Positions 1 through 12,700 of a DNA stretch of 64,000 bases are shown piece after piece; the stretch's first letter is position 1; every line of letters starts with the position of its first letter. The stretch is from Notospermus geniculatus (Eukaryota; Nemertea; Pilidiophora; Heteronemertea; Lineidae): NCBI GenBank assembly GCA_002633025.1, contig NMRB01000021.1:487356-551355 (forward strand), in the 5' to 3' direction. The position numbers and the translations under genes are program-made. The notes under the pieces are model-generated. The model saw nothing but the letters and a program-made list of their open reading frames with translations, was not told where the DNA came from and searched no databases.

Positions 1-194
1 TGGGAAAGGCGAGGCAGTGATAAGCCATCACAAAGCTGGAGAAGCAGTCGTGCACCATCACCAGCCTGGTGAGAAAGCTGTCCTTCATCACACAGCCGGT
101 GAAAAAGTTCTGAGTCACCACGGAGCTGGAGAGAAAGTCACACATCACAAAACGACAGGCGAGAAAGTGTTGAACATCCACGGAAAGACAGCAG
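1..194 (+). CDS. His-rich decapeptide repeat exon (partial, cut by window start)
   Basis: About 64 codons are open from the window edge to a GT donor at 195. The protein is a degenerate tandem repeat of about 10 residues with the pattern HH-x-[PAT]-GE-x-V-x-x. It ends in phase 1 (one base of a codon before the intron), the same phase as the next repeat exon at 1122. I do not recognise the family. The composition (His pairs, Gly, Glu, Lys, no Cys) suits an extended structural or metal-binding segment. The first part of the gene, including any signal peptide, is outside the window. Confidence 0.65.
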
Positions 195-1121
195 GTAAAC
201 ACACAAGTTTGAATTAAATGTCGAATTGCAAAGGGTCTGGAAACGTAAGGTATAAACGAGCAGAGTGATCCCACAACAAATAGAACAGCCCAAGAGGTCT
301 ATTGTTGTTATCAGTCACTGACTTGGCTTTAAAATAGGACTTTCATTTGATGCTACGTTCACACTATGTTCCCGGCAGCCACGGCAGCCCCGTTTGCCCG
401 AAACGTAGTGCTCCGTGGGATTTTGGCTATTTTTTTCTCTGTATTCAAGTTTTGTTACGTCTTGCTAAGTTTCCTCTCGGTCTATCACGGTATCCGTGAC
501 GAGCCGTGGGGGAAGCGGCTGCTGAGCCCCGGAGGCTCAAAGGCGCACTACGGTTCGGCCCGCGGTCTACCACGGATGCCAGTACGTTCCCTCCCGGCCC
601 GTTACGTTCGGATGGGGTCCCTGACGTTCTGATCAAGGTCTGACACGTTTTTCACGTTCGCTGCCAAGGCTTTCTATAGATGAAACGTGGACGCCGGGCA
701 GCTTTGGAGCAANTCATTGGGACCGACAAAAATCGGTCAGTTTGGAGGGGTGGTCAAGTAAGAGGGGTGGTCAGACTGAGGGGTTCCACTGTACCTTCCT
801 TTTTAGTCTTTTACCATCATTTCTTTCAGTTGTGTTGCATCATGGACAGAAAGAACAAAGTAATAACAGATTTATCAAATCTCTATCTTTTTGCTTGCCG
901 GATTGGTGATTAGCGATACCGGGTTCTCCCGTGCATTGATAAGGGATGTACAGTTTCCCTGCACGTCAGTAATACAACATATCTTGCGTAAAGGTTGTGA
1001 ATTCCTCAAAATAAGGTTGTATTTTCGTTCTCAGTGAGTCCAATAGCTCTTTACTCTTGAATCGTATGTCTCTTTATTCGACTTGCAAACGTTCATTTAC
1101 AACAATGTGTACACCTTTCAG
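195..1121 (+). other. Intron between the two His-repeat exons, with a contig join at 713
   Basis: It starts with gtaaac after a CAG and ends in a pyrimidine-rich acceptor before 1122. The GC-rich stretch 340-680 looks like repeat DNA and I see no coding signal in it. The single N at 713 marks a contig join. The sequence just after it (about 720-800) resembles one end of a foldback element ending in GGGTTCCACTGTA, a word also seen in variant form at the end of the element at 31344-31527. Confidence 0.5.
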
Positions 1122-2534
1122 ATGTTACTCATCATGGAGCTCCAGGCGAAGAAATAATTGGCCATCATCAACCCGGAGAGAATGTAACCCAACACCATCT
1201 CCCTGGAGAGAATGTAACTTCACACCATATACCTGGTGAAAATGTAACCCAACACCATCAGCCAGGTGAAAAGGTCATCCTGCACCATAAACCTGGAGAG
1301 AAACTTATTAGTCACCATTTGCCAGGTGAAAATGTGACCCTACATCACAAACCAGGCGAACAGGTCATCCTACACCACAAACCTGGAGAGAAACTTATTA
1401 GTCACCACTTGCCAGGTGAAAATGTGACCCTACATCACAAACCAGGCGAACAGGTCATCCTACACCACAAACCTGGAGAGAAACTTATTAGTCACCACTT
1501 GCCAGGTGAAAATGTAACTCAACATCATCAACCAGGTGAAAATGTAACCCAACACCACCAACCTGGTGAAAACGTAACCCAACACCATAAACCAGGCGAA
1601 CAGGTTATCCTACACCACCAACCGGGTCAAAAACTTATTGCTCACCACCAAGCTGGCGAAAATGTTACCGAACACCATGAACCAGGCGAAAATGTAACCC
1701 AACACCATCAACCAGGCGAAAAGGTGATCCTCCACCACAAACCAGGAGAAAAGGCGATAGCACACCATTTACCCGGCGAAAGTGTAGCCCAACACAATAA
1801 ACCTAGCCAAGAGGTTATCATCCACCGCAAACCTGAAGAAAAAGCTGTTGTACACAACAAACCTAGCGAAACTGTTGCTCAACACCATAAGCCAGGCGAA
1901 AATGCAACCTTACACCTTAAAGTTGGCCAAAAGTATATCATCCACCACCAACCTGCTGAGAAAGCTATTATTCATCACAAACCTGGCGAAAATGTTACTC
2001 AACACCTTAAAATCGGCGAAAAGGTTACCCTCCACCACAAACCTGGGGAAAAGGCCACTGCTCATCGCTTGCCAGGGGAAAATGCAACCTTACACCTTAA
2101 AGTTGGCCAAAAGTATATTATACACCACCAACCTGGTGAAAAAACTGTTATACACCACAAAACTGGCGAAAAAGTTACTCAGCACCTTAAGCCTGGCGAA
2201 AATGTTACACAACACCTTAAAATCGGCCAAAATGTCACCCTCCACCACAAACCTGGGGAAAAAGCCATTGTTCAACGCTTGCCAGGTGAAAATGCAACCT
2301 TACACCTTAAAGTTGGCCAGAAGTATATTTTACACCACCAACCTGGTGAGAAAACTGTGATACACCACAAAACTGGCGAAAAAGTTACTCAGCACCTTAA
2401 GCCTGGCGAAAACGTTACGCATCACAAAGGAGTTGAAGAGAAGGTATCTGGTCATCATCGGCCTGGTGAGAAAGTATCCCACGAACGTAGACCGGGCGAG
2501 AAAGTGGTCCAAGAAGTGGGAAACCGTACTTCAG
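1122..2534 (+). CDS. Main His-His/PGE decapeptide repeat exon
   Basis: This is one open exon of 471 codons between an acceptor (acacctttcag at 1121) and a donor (TTCAG/gtatga at 2535), phase 1 at both ends. It is about 46 copies of a 10-residue unit, typified by PGENVTQHHK and PGEKVILHHK. The first part shows a 30-residue higher-order repeat (three units, about 1319-1500). Later units turn into PGENATLHLK and VGQKYIIHHQ types arranged in a longer block repeated near 1900, 2080 and 2280. Many units contain N-V-T or N-A-T, so they are potential N-glycosylation sites if the protein is secreted. His pairs at 10-residue spacing suggest metal binding or pH-dependent cross-linking. The closest analogy I know is the His-rich decapeptide of mussel foot protein mfp-4, but the sequence is different and homology is not claimed. 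The exon ends in a non-repeat tail with an N-R-T sequon. Confidence 0.8.
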
Positions 2535-2770
2535 GTATGAGATTTCAAATCAATTTGTATACGTGTAGATTTAGAAAGTATGGAAGAATACCGTGTTTAG
2601 ATGATTAGCTAGAATGGGGCGTGCCCATGCATGTATGTACATATCCTATGTTGTTCTGGTGGACATCAACCTCACAACACCACCAATTCCAAAATGCCAC
2701 GTTGGATTTTTAACAAATGATATTCTGATATGTCAGACATTGCAGTTCGATTATTTATTCATCTTTGCAG

Positions 2771-2788
2771 GTGGATTGTCCGCTAAAA
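2771..2788 (+). CDS. Possible 18-nt micro-exon
   Basis: A good acceptor (atctttgcag) is followed 18 nt later by a good donor (gtaaga). The 18 nt are open in the phase set by the previous exon (GGLSAK-like) and preserve phase 1. The signal is short, so this is an inference from splice sites only. Confidence 0.3.
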
Positions 2789-4424
2789 GTAAGAATGATG
2801 TTAATATGTCGTATAGTTTCGCATCTGAGAAGCCAGTTACTTCGTACTGCAATGACTAGGCCTAGGATCAAAGACACGGTCTTGCCACACAAAAGCGTTT
2901 CAGAAAGCGTTTGGCGTAGGCCTACGTGGTAGTGGTAATCAACAAGCATGTCCAATAATCTGCATTTCTTTGGACGGCTTTGCACTGTATGACCTGGACC
3001 TTATTCACAATGTCGCCGTAAAGGGTCGTCGCATATCCTTTGTGATAGTGAACAATAGGTTGTCAGCAAGTGGACAATAGTTTACGCACTCTGAACTTCG
3101 TGAATGACATGTGTGGTAATGATGTGTGGGTATAGCCTGAATACTGCCGAGCGATTTCTTCGATGTAAAACTTCGGTAGGCTATATACACATGTAACGAT
3201 GAAGTCATTGCTAGAACATTCCGTTAAATTTCAGTTTCAAACAGCTGATAGCGATAATATTGGAATTTGCAGGTGAAAAAAATCGTTTGTTTCATTTTGT
3301 TTCAGTTATCATGCATCACAGAATCATCGCCAAAAGTAGGTTTCAATAAGATTTGTTTTAGTTTAGCTTGCAATGATTATATGTAGCTTCATAGCGACAA
3401 AGCATAAAATTTCGTTCGTATCAAGGTCTTTGTACTCTGGCATCATTTTTCTAACATCCAGAGCAATACCTTTTAAATGTTTTCTAGTGTGTGCAGGGAA
3501 AAGAATTTTCCAACATGTTTTCTGAATCAAAAGATCTTGCTGCTGAAAAAAATGTTGCCAGTGTACATGCAGCTTTAGGCGTAGAACCTTGAAGAGACTT
3601 GACACACTGCGTTTTCTTCATAAGTAGCTAAATAAACGAGTGCATGTTCATTGCACTTGAATGACGCTGATACAAATTTTGAGGCATTTTAAACATCCCT
3701 CTTCAATAGATATCTCACACTTGCAAAGAGGAGGTATGTCCCAATGTACAGTCCTTCATAAATAAGTAAACGTCTTTTTTATATATCTTCGAAATGAGAC
3801 AAGATTTCCATTGAATACGATTTTCAACATAACGTGGCATGTATGTTGGCCGTATCTCATGTACAGCAAGGGGTTATAATTCGGGGGTCAGGAGCAAATA
3901 CATGAGATAATGACAAACCATCAAACTATACTGAAAACCGCATTCAATTAAGATCTTGTTTTATTCTGGAGATATCTGAAAAAGATGGTGTCTATTTAGT
4001 TATTTGGAGGACTGTACATGTAAAAGTTTATAGTAGACGTGTGTGTACTTAATAGGTGAAGTATAATACGTAAATGTACGTCTCTGATTTGTTATTCGGG
4101 AGTTTAAGAAATCAAACGATAAACGTTAACTTTACGACAAGGTTATTTTTTGTACCGAAAATGCAGTATATAATATAGTGAATTCGCAGTATGAAAAATA
4201 ACGTTGTCGTAAAGTTAACGTTTATCGTTTGATTTCTTAAACTCCCTATTGCCGAAGGAAGGCGTATTTTTTATACCATAGGGAAAACATACCTGTTGTG
4301 GATCACCACTTCCCGTTCGGGTGCAACGACTTTTGGTTTCCCATCTCACCGGCACGCCCGCTCAAACTTACATGTATCCCCCGCGCGCCTAAAACGCTGC
4401 CATGATTTTCCGTTTTGTTTGCAG
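2789..4424 (+). other. Presumed intron without clear coding content
   Basis: The stretch is AT-rich, with stops in all frames and no ORF with protein-like composition. It contains the foldback at 4098-4246. A CPNG-like reading at about 4499, between the next two candidate exons, ends in an in-frame stop. Confidence 0.5.
4098..4246. repeat. Short foldback element (MITE-like)
   Basis: About 50 bases at 4098-4150 recur as the reverse complement at about 4195-4246, with a short AT-rich loop. Both arms contain the word AAACGTTAACTTTACGACAA. There is no coding capacity. Confidence 0.7.
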
Positions 4425-4454
4425 AGATGTATCATCACGCAGTTATACAGCGGA
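4425..4454 (+). CDS. Possible 30-nt micro-exon with an HH motif
   Basis: A strong acceptor (gttttgtttgcag) and a strong donor (gtaagt at 4455) frame 30 nt that keep phase 1 and read EMYHHAVIQR. The His pair resembles the repeat unit of the upstream exons. Support is splice signals, phase and composition only. Confidence 0.35.
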
Positions 4455-4662
4455 GTAAGTCGTTCGCATCTCGTAATCCTATCTCATTCATTTCTCAGTC
4501 TGTCCTAACGGCTCCAGTCGAGATTTTCCTGTTTAGGTAAACCTGTCACGTTGTGTGACACCTTGAAGATAGTCGTCAAAGAAGTAAACACAGGTTTGTT
4601 CTTGTTTCTTGCTTCTTGATTACAACTCTGTCAATTTTCAATTTTCATTGGATTTATTGCAG

Positions 4663-4887
4663 CTGTAAATGTAAATGGCAAAAATGTTACGGTGGCTTCT
4701 TGCGAAAATCCCAACGATCACCTCGTTGAAACCAAGCTTCAGAAACTAAAGAAATTTGTCAATAAGAACGTGAACGAGACCGAGCTGGCCAAGATGAAGG
4801 TTTACATGAAGAACCATCCAGAGATGTCTGTTGAAGAAATCGCCAATCTGATCAAGAAAACGCTAGAACCTACTGAGGAAACACCAG
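4663..4887 (+). CDS. Charged helical exon following the His-repeat exons
   Basis: The exon lies between an acceptor (ggatttattgcag) and a donor (CACCAG/gtgggg) and is phase 1 at both ends, 75 codons, open throughout. It begins with sequons (N-V-T), has one Cys, then a Lys/Glu-rich segment (around ETKLQKLKKFVNK and EIANLIKKTLEP) predicted to form amphipathic helices. N-E-T follows the first helix. Short Leu-rich helices near N-[ED]-T motifs also occur in the minus-strand Lys-rich exon and in the long exon at 21395, which hints that these exons belong to one family or one gene. No database family is recognised. Confidence 0.6.
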
Positions 4888-5121
4888 GTGGGGTAGTTAT
4901 AAGATGAAAACCCTTTGCCATCAATAAGAAGCCGGGATAAGTTTTTCTCTGCGTTAAAATCATCACTAGAAGTGACTAGAATATTGACGACATGGCAGTC
5001 CCTCTTTTACAATGCAATCTGTCGTTTTTGGTACGCCGGTACGTAACTGTGCATTAGAACCAATTTGAAACAATTGAATTTATCATTACATGTCGATGTA
5101 TCTTTTATCTTTAATTTTCAG

Positions 5122-5163
5122 CTTGTCCAACGGGAAGCGTGTTTGGCAATGGCGTTTGTTACA
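5122..5163 (+). CDS. Cys mini-exon (CPTG...C knuckle)
   Basis: A 42-nt exon after a ttaattttcag acceptor and before gtgcgt; phase 1 at both ends. It encodes A-CPTGSVFGNGVC-Y, the same CPxG(x7)C pattern encoded by the mini-exons at 15816-21215. It is the last exon visible before the N gap. The shared motif and phase are the strongest link between the His-repeat exons and the VWA-containing exons. Confidence 0.6.
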
Positions 5164-5334
5164 GTGCGTATACAGCCATGCAGAATCCATTGTTAGGCCT
5201 ACTCCACAGAATTGACTCGAATGGAATACATAGGCAACTGACTTTCTCTAAAAATACGCACATGTTTGTCATCTGTTCATCATTTTGCATTTTTTTACTG
5301 TTAGATACGAAACCGAAGGATGGTACTAAGAGGT

Positions 5335-6074
5335 NNNNNNNNNNNNNNNNNNNNNNNNNNNNNNNNNNNNNNNNNNNNNNNNNNNNNNNNNNNNNNNNNN
5401 NNNNNNNNNNNNNNNNNNNNNNNNNNNNNNNNNNNNNNNNNNNNNNNNNNNNNNNNNNNNNNNNNNNNNNNNNNNNNNNNNNNNNNNNNNNNNNNNNNNN
5501 NNNNNNNNNNNNNNNNNNNNNNNNNNNNNNNNNNNNNNNNNNNNNNNNNNNNNNNNNNNNNNNNNNNNNNNNNNNNNNNNNNNNNNNNNNNNNNNNNNNN
5601 NNNNNNNNNNNNNNNNNNNNNNNNNNNNNNNNNNNNNNNNNNNNNNNNNNNNNNNNNNNNNNNNNNNNNNNNNNNNNNNNNNNNNNNNNNNNNNNNNNNN
5701 NNNNNNNNNNNNNNNNNNNNNNNNNNNNNNNNNNNNNNNNNNNNNNNNNNNNNNNNNNNNNNNNNNNNNNNNNNNNNNNNNNNNNNNNNNNNNNNNNNNN
5801 NNNNNNNNNNNNNNNNNNNNNNNNNNNNNNNNNNNNNNNNNNNNNNNNNNNNNNNNNNNNNNNNNNNNNNNNNNNNNNNNNNNNNNNNNNNNNNNNNNNN
5901 NNNNNNNNNNNNNNNNNNNNNNNNNNNNNNNNNNNNNNNNNNNNNNNNNNNNNNNNNNNNNNNNNNNNNNNNNNNNNNNNNNNNNNNNNNNNNNNNNNNN
6001 NNNNNNNNNNNNNNNNNNNNNNNNNNNNNNNNNNNNNNNNNNNNNNNNNNNNNNNNNNNNNNNNNNNNNNNNNN
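5335..6074. other. Assembly gap (740 N)
   Basis: A run of N separates the His-repeat contig from the inverted contig 6075-15092. Any ORF crossing it is artificial. Confidence 0.99.
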
Positions 6075-6750
6075 TTTACTAGACTAAGCAGTTCCTTCGA
6101 AAGGACATTCGATGGAACTGCCGCATACGTTTTGGCATTGTTGACACCACTTGCCCCTGGCATGCCAGGAGCTACATACGGATCTGCAGGAACAGTCACC
6201 CCTTTCACCTTTACGGGTGCCTTTTGCCCAACTGCAAGTGGTGGAAGCGTGTCAGGTGCCTGAGTTGCTTTTTTCGTTACGCCTACGGCAGGAATTGGGT
6301 TGGCTCGATTCACTGGAGGAGCAGTTTTAGATTTGGGTTGTTTTTTCACTACGCCAGGTGGTTTTGTGCTAGCCGATGCTGCTTTCGTCGACACCTTAAT
6401 CGGTAATTTCAACTCGTCGGCCATGAGCTCAGCTATTGTCTTTTGTAAGATGTCAGTCCCCTGTGCCTTTGGGGTGGTACCCGCTGCCTTTTTCGGCTGT
6501 GCTTTCTTAGGTTTGGTCGGTTTCTTAACCGGTGCTGTTTCATGCAGATTCACTGTTGGCTTTGGTACTTGTTGCTGCCCTTTGGCATTTTGACTTCCTT
6601 CAGGGAGTGTATAACTGGTGGTTTCATTGTTAATCATCGCTAGTAATTTCTCTGCCATTGTCAGTGGTGGAGGTGAAGGTTGTTTCGGACCAGTGGCCGC
6701 CATGATGACTTTGTTTTTCTTATACATCTGCCAGGCTTGCGCCGCAGTAA
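6075..6750 (-). CDS. 5' part of the long Ala/Pro/Lys-rich exon, inverted copy
   Basis: Reading from 6750 down, this matches the first 225 or so codons of the 21395-26157 exon, including MYKKNKVIMAATGPK. It stops at the N gap. The acceptor (cttatcttccag) lies just above 6750. Confidence 0.8.
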
Positions 6751-9700
6751 CTGGAAGATAAGTTAAAATAGGCTACTTGTCTTATCGAATACGGTAGGCC
6801 TATACTCAGGATGAATTCAAATATAATTAGATACAGTTGGTGGTAGTGTTGAATAACCAATATCCTTTCAATTTATTATTAAAAGCTTAAATTATTAAGC
6901 TACTAACCCAAGGTAGTTGTTTTTATTACCCCCATCTTTAGACACACTGAATACAGGAAAACGTATCCGTCTGGACATGATCCTGGTGCCGTTGCTGTAG
7001 TGGAAGGAAACTAAATTACTAAAAATCGGTAAAAATTACGTCCGTTCCATGACACATGTTTTAGGAGAGATTTACACGTGTATAGACTATTTTTCTTGTC
7101 TGAGAGAAGCTGCTCATGGAGTTTGACTACCGTTTACCAGTACTTACGTTGCACCTTTTTTATGATCTTCTGGCACTGTCCTCCGAGGAGAACTGAGTTA
7201 TTTGGGCAGGCCAATCTGCAGTATTTGCCTTCTCGTTTACTGTTTGGCGGACAGTTTACCGGTGTTGTGCCATTTGCATTCTTTTTCACGTTTGGCGCAG
7301 GGCCCCCTACAACTATTGCAAAAAAAATGATTTGATGACCATGGTTGAAAGTCATAATTCTGTTGATCGGTAAAAGGGGCTGCGGCTAGTCACATAGGCC
7401 TAGTGTGGATACCACAGGGCGTACTACTAACCTCTTCTACCGAAGACGAGGCAATCTCGTCGCAAAGAACTGCGTTGCAGAGTGTGGCCTGTCTTTACAT
7501 CTGGCAAGGGCAACTTGTCCTTTCCTAGATATAATTGTACCCACACTACGGAGTGGAGTCACAGGAGGAAAATTTTTTACACAAATGCTTTTACCATAAA
7601 TCTTTTAACCAGTTCTACGTGTTCCCATTAAATTATGAAACCAATGGATGCCACAACCCTTACCAGGTATTTTAGTTGGTGCGCATAAATCCCCAAACCT
7701 AACGTATCCTTTCGGGCAGCCGACGGCTGAAACAGGAATTAACACACTGATTTTTATCAAAAAATCGCCCTTTAGAGGGCCCCCAAAATTGGGTAATAAT
7801 AGATCAGTTGTTTCGTTATTTTATGATTGAAGTGCTCTGCAAGAAACACACACATTTCGAGGTCCTTTTTGGCACATGACTATATCAAACCTAAAGTTAC
7901 ATATTACAGAGATAAAATTATTTCCTACCTTCACAACTAGAACCCTTCAACACTGTCCCCAGAGGACAACGTGGGTTTGTCATTACTGAAATACAACGCT
8001 TTCTGTGAGTTATATCCACTTCCAAACCTGATAGGCCTGGTTCACCCATGGGACAACTCGTCTACTGTTTGGTAAACTTCTGAAACCGTGAAATTACCGA
8101 CTGGGCTAGTCGTGGATGCATAAGGTTCGTCTCTATAAAGTTACTTTTCTTGCATGGACCTGAATGTTGCCCAGTGGCCCTTGGACACGCAAGTACAATG
8201 TACATGCATATATACATGTACATTACATGAATGCAGGGACAACCTTGCTAAATGACACTGTAGTCGTTACGCCTACAGGTGTGGCCGTTTTTTTCCTTCG
8301 AATGCAATTCTTACCTGTGCATCCCTTGCCAGTCCATACATAACCCGTGGGACAATACTTGACGTTGTTTGCAGCTATAATCGAATGAAGATACGAAAAT
8401 AAACCGGATTGTTTATACATCGACATTATGGCTTGTTTTGGTTTGACCTGATGACGAAGTCATACATGTATGGTTGACCTCCCATTTCAACCTTTGCCAA
8501 TTCGCCCACTGGTGGTTGCGTTAGAGTAAGGGTTAGCCATAGAGAATCAGAAAAGGACGAAATGGGAATGACCCCACGTGGCTTACACTTCGCCATAGAA
8601 AACGTCCGCTGACCCCACGTGGCTTACACTTCGCCATAGAAAACGTCCGCAGGAAAAACAGAAGAGCATTAGCCTCTCTCAAACAGTCACTCCATCACTT
8701 ACCGAGGCAAATTCCAGATGTGTGGAGGTACTGCGGAGGACATTTTGAGACTGAAAACAGACCAAAATGCTTGTATGATAAGATTTTATTATGAGAGAAA
8801 TGATGTAGCCTACCGGTCACATGTGCATGCATGTACATTAGGGCCTACATGTAAGCGATGATGATCTCGGATAGACTGCACCTTACGCATACTGCGTAAG
8901 GTGAGGGTCATCTCGGAAAGAATCGGGATTGGCTGAAATGTCCATTGAAATCCTAGGTTTTTATGAAAAAGACATGAATATTGCTTACATGCGCAGGTGG
9001 TCCCCTTTCTTGCCATTCCTGGTGGGCAGACATATTCTGTGATAGAAGAGCAAGTTTCTCATCATGTTGGTTTTAATGTGGCCAAATGTGGTTTGAAAAT
9101 TGATAATAGTGAGCTTCTGCAAGCGCCCGGTTAGGCCCTACGACGACGTTTATCTATTGTGTGAGTGCACCCAAACAATAGATAAACGTAGTCGTATGGC
9201 CTAACCGGGCGCTTGCAGAAGATCTCTATTGTAAAAATACGTTCAAAACGATTAAAGTGTGCATGATCTCTTTCGTCCCTGAGGAAATGGTGCAACGATG
9301 ACACTCTTTTTGAAGTTCAACGTTAACGGCAAAGTGCATCATGTGAACTTACCGCCCATCTTTCATATCTGTCAGCCAAATGCCGAGAATGTTGGACTTT
9401 CCTGACTTCAGATCAAAAAGAATGAGTGTCCTCACACACTCACGCGCGTCATTACCTCGGTCTTTCATAATATTGAAATCGCAAAAAGCGCAACGGATGA
9501 ACTCCCATGCTTCTCCAAACGAAGGTATTTAACACCTTTTGGGTCAAACAAAGAATAGGTCCAGAAGAAAACTGCAGAAGTGGTAAAATAAACTGACAAA
9601 AATAGCTAATTGCGAGATTGTGATCGTATTTTTCTACTTTATTTCTTGACATTATTTGCATCTTTTGAAGAGCCATGGTTGTTCACCCGCGCGCAGTTCC

Positions 9701-12700
9701 TAATGCAACTAAAGCAGACTCACGAATAAACATCTTGTAACAGGTATCCCGAACCAATTGGTAACCGATTTTACAGCGGAGGTCTGCAAATAGAAATGTC
9801 GGAAACTCAGGAAGAAGAGCCTTAGAGAAAATATCTGCGATCACATCAGCTCATCGTGGCCGACTCACTAAATTTGATTTCTACTCTTCCGCCAAGAAAT
9901 CCGTTTCGAATTTGTGTGTGTTTGATATTTTCCTAACCCTCCCTGAGTTTTGTAAGTGCGAGTGATATGATGTCGTGTTGGCTGCCGAGTTTGTTGGGTT
10001 TGCCGTGTTCCACTCGACAACCTATTTCGTTGATTTCTGCAGGAAAAGGAACCAGGCTGGCCCAGGAGGGTCAACCATGGCTCTTTCCTAAGATGCAGTG
10101 TAAAAATGAAATGAACAACATGAGGGTCGCGAAGTCGCTAAAACATGCATCTCCTTCGTCGTGCTTTGGTATCATTACAGTCACCATTACAGTCACCTGC
10201 ATGACGACCTCTGCTGTATTCATCGGTCTTCCCGACTATGACACATCGGCATTTCTGCATACCAGTATACTACATATAACCAAGACAAATTCCCTCCAGA
10301 ACACAGCTTCCTTGCTACAGTGCCGAACGCTGAGAGTCCTACAGCAAGAACTAGCCTGGTACGTAAAGAACATCATAGGTTTGTGTAACCCCTTACCTAG
10401 GACCAGTTTCTGCACCATGACTCTGACGATACCGACCAGATCAGCGGGCTTGACAATGAACCAGTACCCCTGATACGTCAGGCCCCAGAGTTGCTCTGGG
10501 TCGATATTATTTCCTATACCAATGTAGAAAATCCTGGCTTGTTTCCGCAAGGTGGCTGCGTTCACATGCGCTGATTTAGCATCGGTAGTCTTTCCGCCTG
10601 CTAAGATGAAAAGAACCTTCTGGACGCCTGGTCTAGCCCCTTTCGTCGTGAACATCGTATTCCCTACGAAGTGTAGAAGTTTACCAACATCCGCGTGTCC
10701 TGCTGTGTATTTCATTGCGTCTATCCTCGGATCTATTTCTTTCTTGTCCTTGAACGTTTCGAGGTATGCGTAGATGAAGATTTCATTGCTGAAGCCAACC
10801 AGAGCCACTCGCATCTTTGATTGGCCCGTGTCTATACCTTTGATGAAGAGCTTCACGAACTGTTTAACAACATTTAGGTTGTCCTTGCCGAGATCTCCAG
10901 ACAGGTCGACGGCGATGACGATATCAGCTTTCTCTGTTGAAATGAGGATAAAATTAAGCTATTGTTATAACAGTATCCTCAGGAAATTTGGGGTCTGAAT
11001 TCCGAAAGGCTAGCATCCTTAAGGAAAGAAAGCCATTCCTGGTGATTCCACTTCTTAGTAGGCCTTTAAAGGGCCTGATTGCATAACTGATGAATGCATG
11101 GTATTATAGGTTTTCGGCAATATTGTGGATTTCGATATGGCATTGGTAAGATGATGTTTACGTGTAATCGGATGTGAAATGAAGATAAAGGCTGACGTAC
11201 GTAACTTATGCCCGGTTGCCACGCATTTTCCATTAACTTTTTGTTGTCCGACAGGGCATGGTGCTGAAAAAGAAAAAAAGAAAAATATGTTAGTGTTGTG
11301 AGGTCATAAGTATTTTAGACAAGATTTAAGCAAGGTAACAAACGAATAAAGGAAGGAAAGAAAAACATTCTAAGAAATATCAAACACATTTTGAAAACAT
11401 AAAGCAGTGGGAACATTAACATGATTAAGAGATTGGGAGCAAGAGCGGTTCACGAAAAACACCAACTTATTGAACTGAAAAGTAAAGGAACTGAAAAACA
11501 GGAAGAAATGTGGTGTATGTACTCTATATCCAATAAGTCACACGGCAAAGAATGTTAATCGAACGAGTCTCAATGTGAAGTTAGGCGAATAATTCTGAGA
11601 AGCTACATGCACTGATTTAAAGTACATTGCAACGAAGAAGACTGTTTGTTGTCAACATTCATGGTAGCAACCACGATACTCTTCAATTTGATCACACAAG
11701 TACATGTAGATGATGGCGCAATTTATGCCGCAAGGGGACCATGAGTAGCTTTTGGACCATGAGGGGTCCGTTAAGGTTCCAAAGAGCTGAACAAATATCT
11801 ACTTACCACTTTTTTCATCTTCAATGTGACGTACAGTACCAACAGATGCCAGGGTGGTCTCTCAGCGTAGCGAATTCGAATTGTCTCCTTGAAAGTACTT
11901 TAACCAACATGCAAAGTGCCTGTGGAATCTGCGCCATCATTAGTATCCCAAACACGAGTGCAAGGCGTGCGGTGTTTTGATATTACACTATCTACTTCTC
12001 TTCAGGTATTTTAATCATGAATCCCAAAATCTGATGCTTCATCCAAATGGACATCGTCTCCCGCGCCTGATAGTCCACTGCTCCAGGCAGCAGGCCTAGT
12101 TTAGACGATGTGTCGTGTTATGACATTTTGTGTTACCAGTTCGAGCGATAGATATCACCATGGAATGCCCGAGATTTCTGCTGACAAAGAATCTGAGTCA
12201 AGATAGGTCGTTACACCGGCAGTAAAACATGACTAGGCCCTACGTGCCAAACATCTGGCAAGAAGAGTAGGCCTATAAGGTGCGGGATTGCATGAAATCT
12301 TGAGTGCTAGGCGTCGTGTAACCCGATTCATGCCGTGTTTTCTATCTCAGATATTCATAATACTTGTATTTCTGTTACACCGTGAAGATTGCTCGAGCGT
12401 ACGAACTGTAGTCGGGATCCAGATGATTATCGGTGATTCCTACCAACATACTTTGTCTTGGCCATTTTACATTCTGCCCACCGATTATTGAAGTCTACAA
12501 AAGTTGGGTCGTCTGCAACGCAGGTACGCCAAGACAGTGTGATACCTACATGTTGGTGCTGTGTCAAAAAATGTATCAAATTGGAATTATCACCTTTTTA
12601 GACCTTCGGAAAACAGGCCATATCCACTCTTGCGCTGTAAGTAACCTACCGCTCAATCGAAATGACGAACTAAAATCAACGGAAATTTTACAACCCATTG

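Larger units (their letters stand above)
6075..11943 (-). repeat. Left arm of large inverted duplication
   Basis: Reverse-complement match to 15162-22070. Homology breaks at 11943/15162, exactly where the right arm carries the end of a foldback element next to a TAA. Arm lengths differ (5.9 versus 6.9 kb) mainly because the right arm has an 869-bp element pair at 19052-19920 and about 215 bp at 20880-21095, while the left arm has a foldback at 9107-9230. Confidence 0.9.

Noticed and set aside
1848-2360. 170-codon plus-strand ORF inside the His-repeat exon
   Set aside because: Shifted frame of the 30-bp repeat; the main frame spans the whole exon with splice sites in phase.
4499-4535. Possible CPNG knuckle exon
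   Set aside because: An in-frame TAG precedes the donor and the second Cys is missing.
5159-6727. 522-codon minus ORF crossing the N run
   Set aside because: The middle is N; the part left of the gap does not match the plus copy of the exon, so the ORF is an artefact. Only 6075-6750 is kept.
10236-10396. C-terminal extension of the VWA ORF past the donor (also 16686-16846)
   Set aside because: Intron read-through: a consensus donor ends the exon and the next exon fits in phase.
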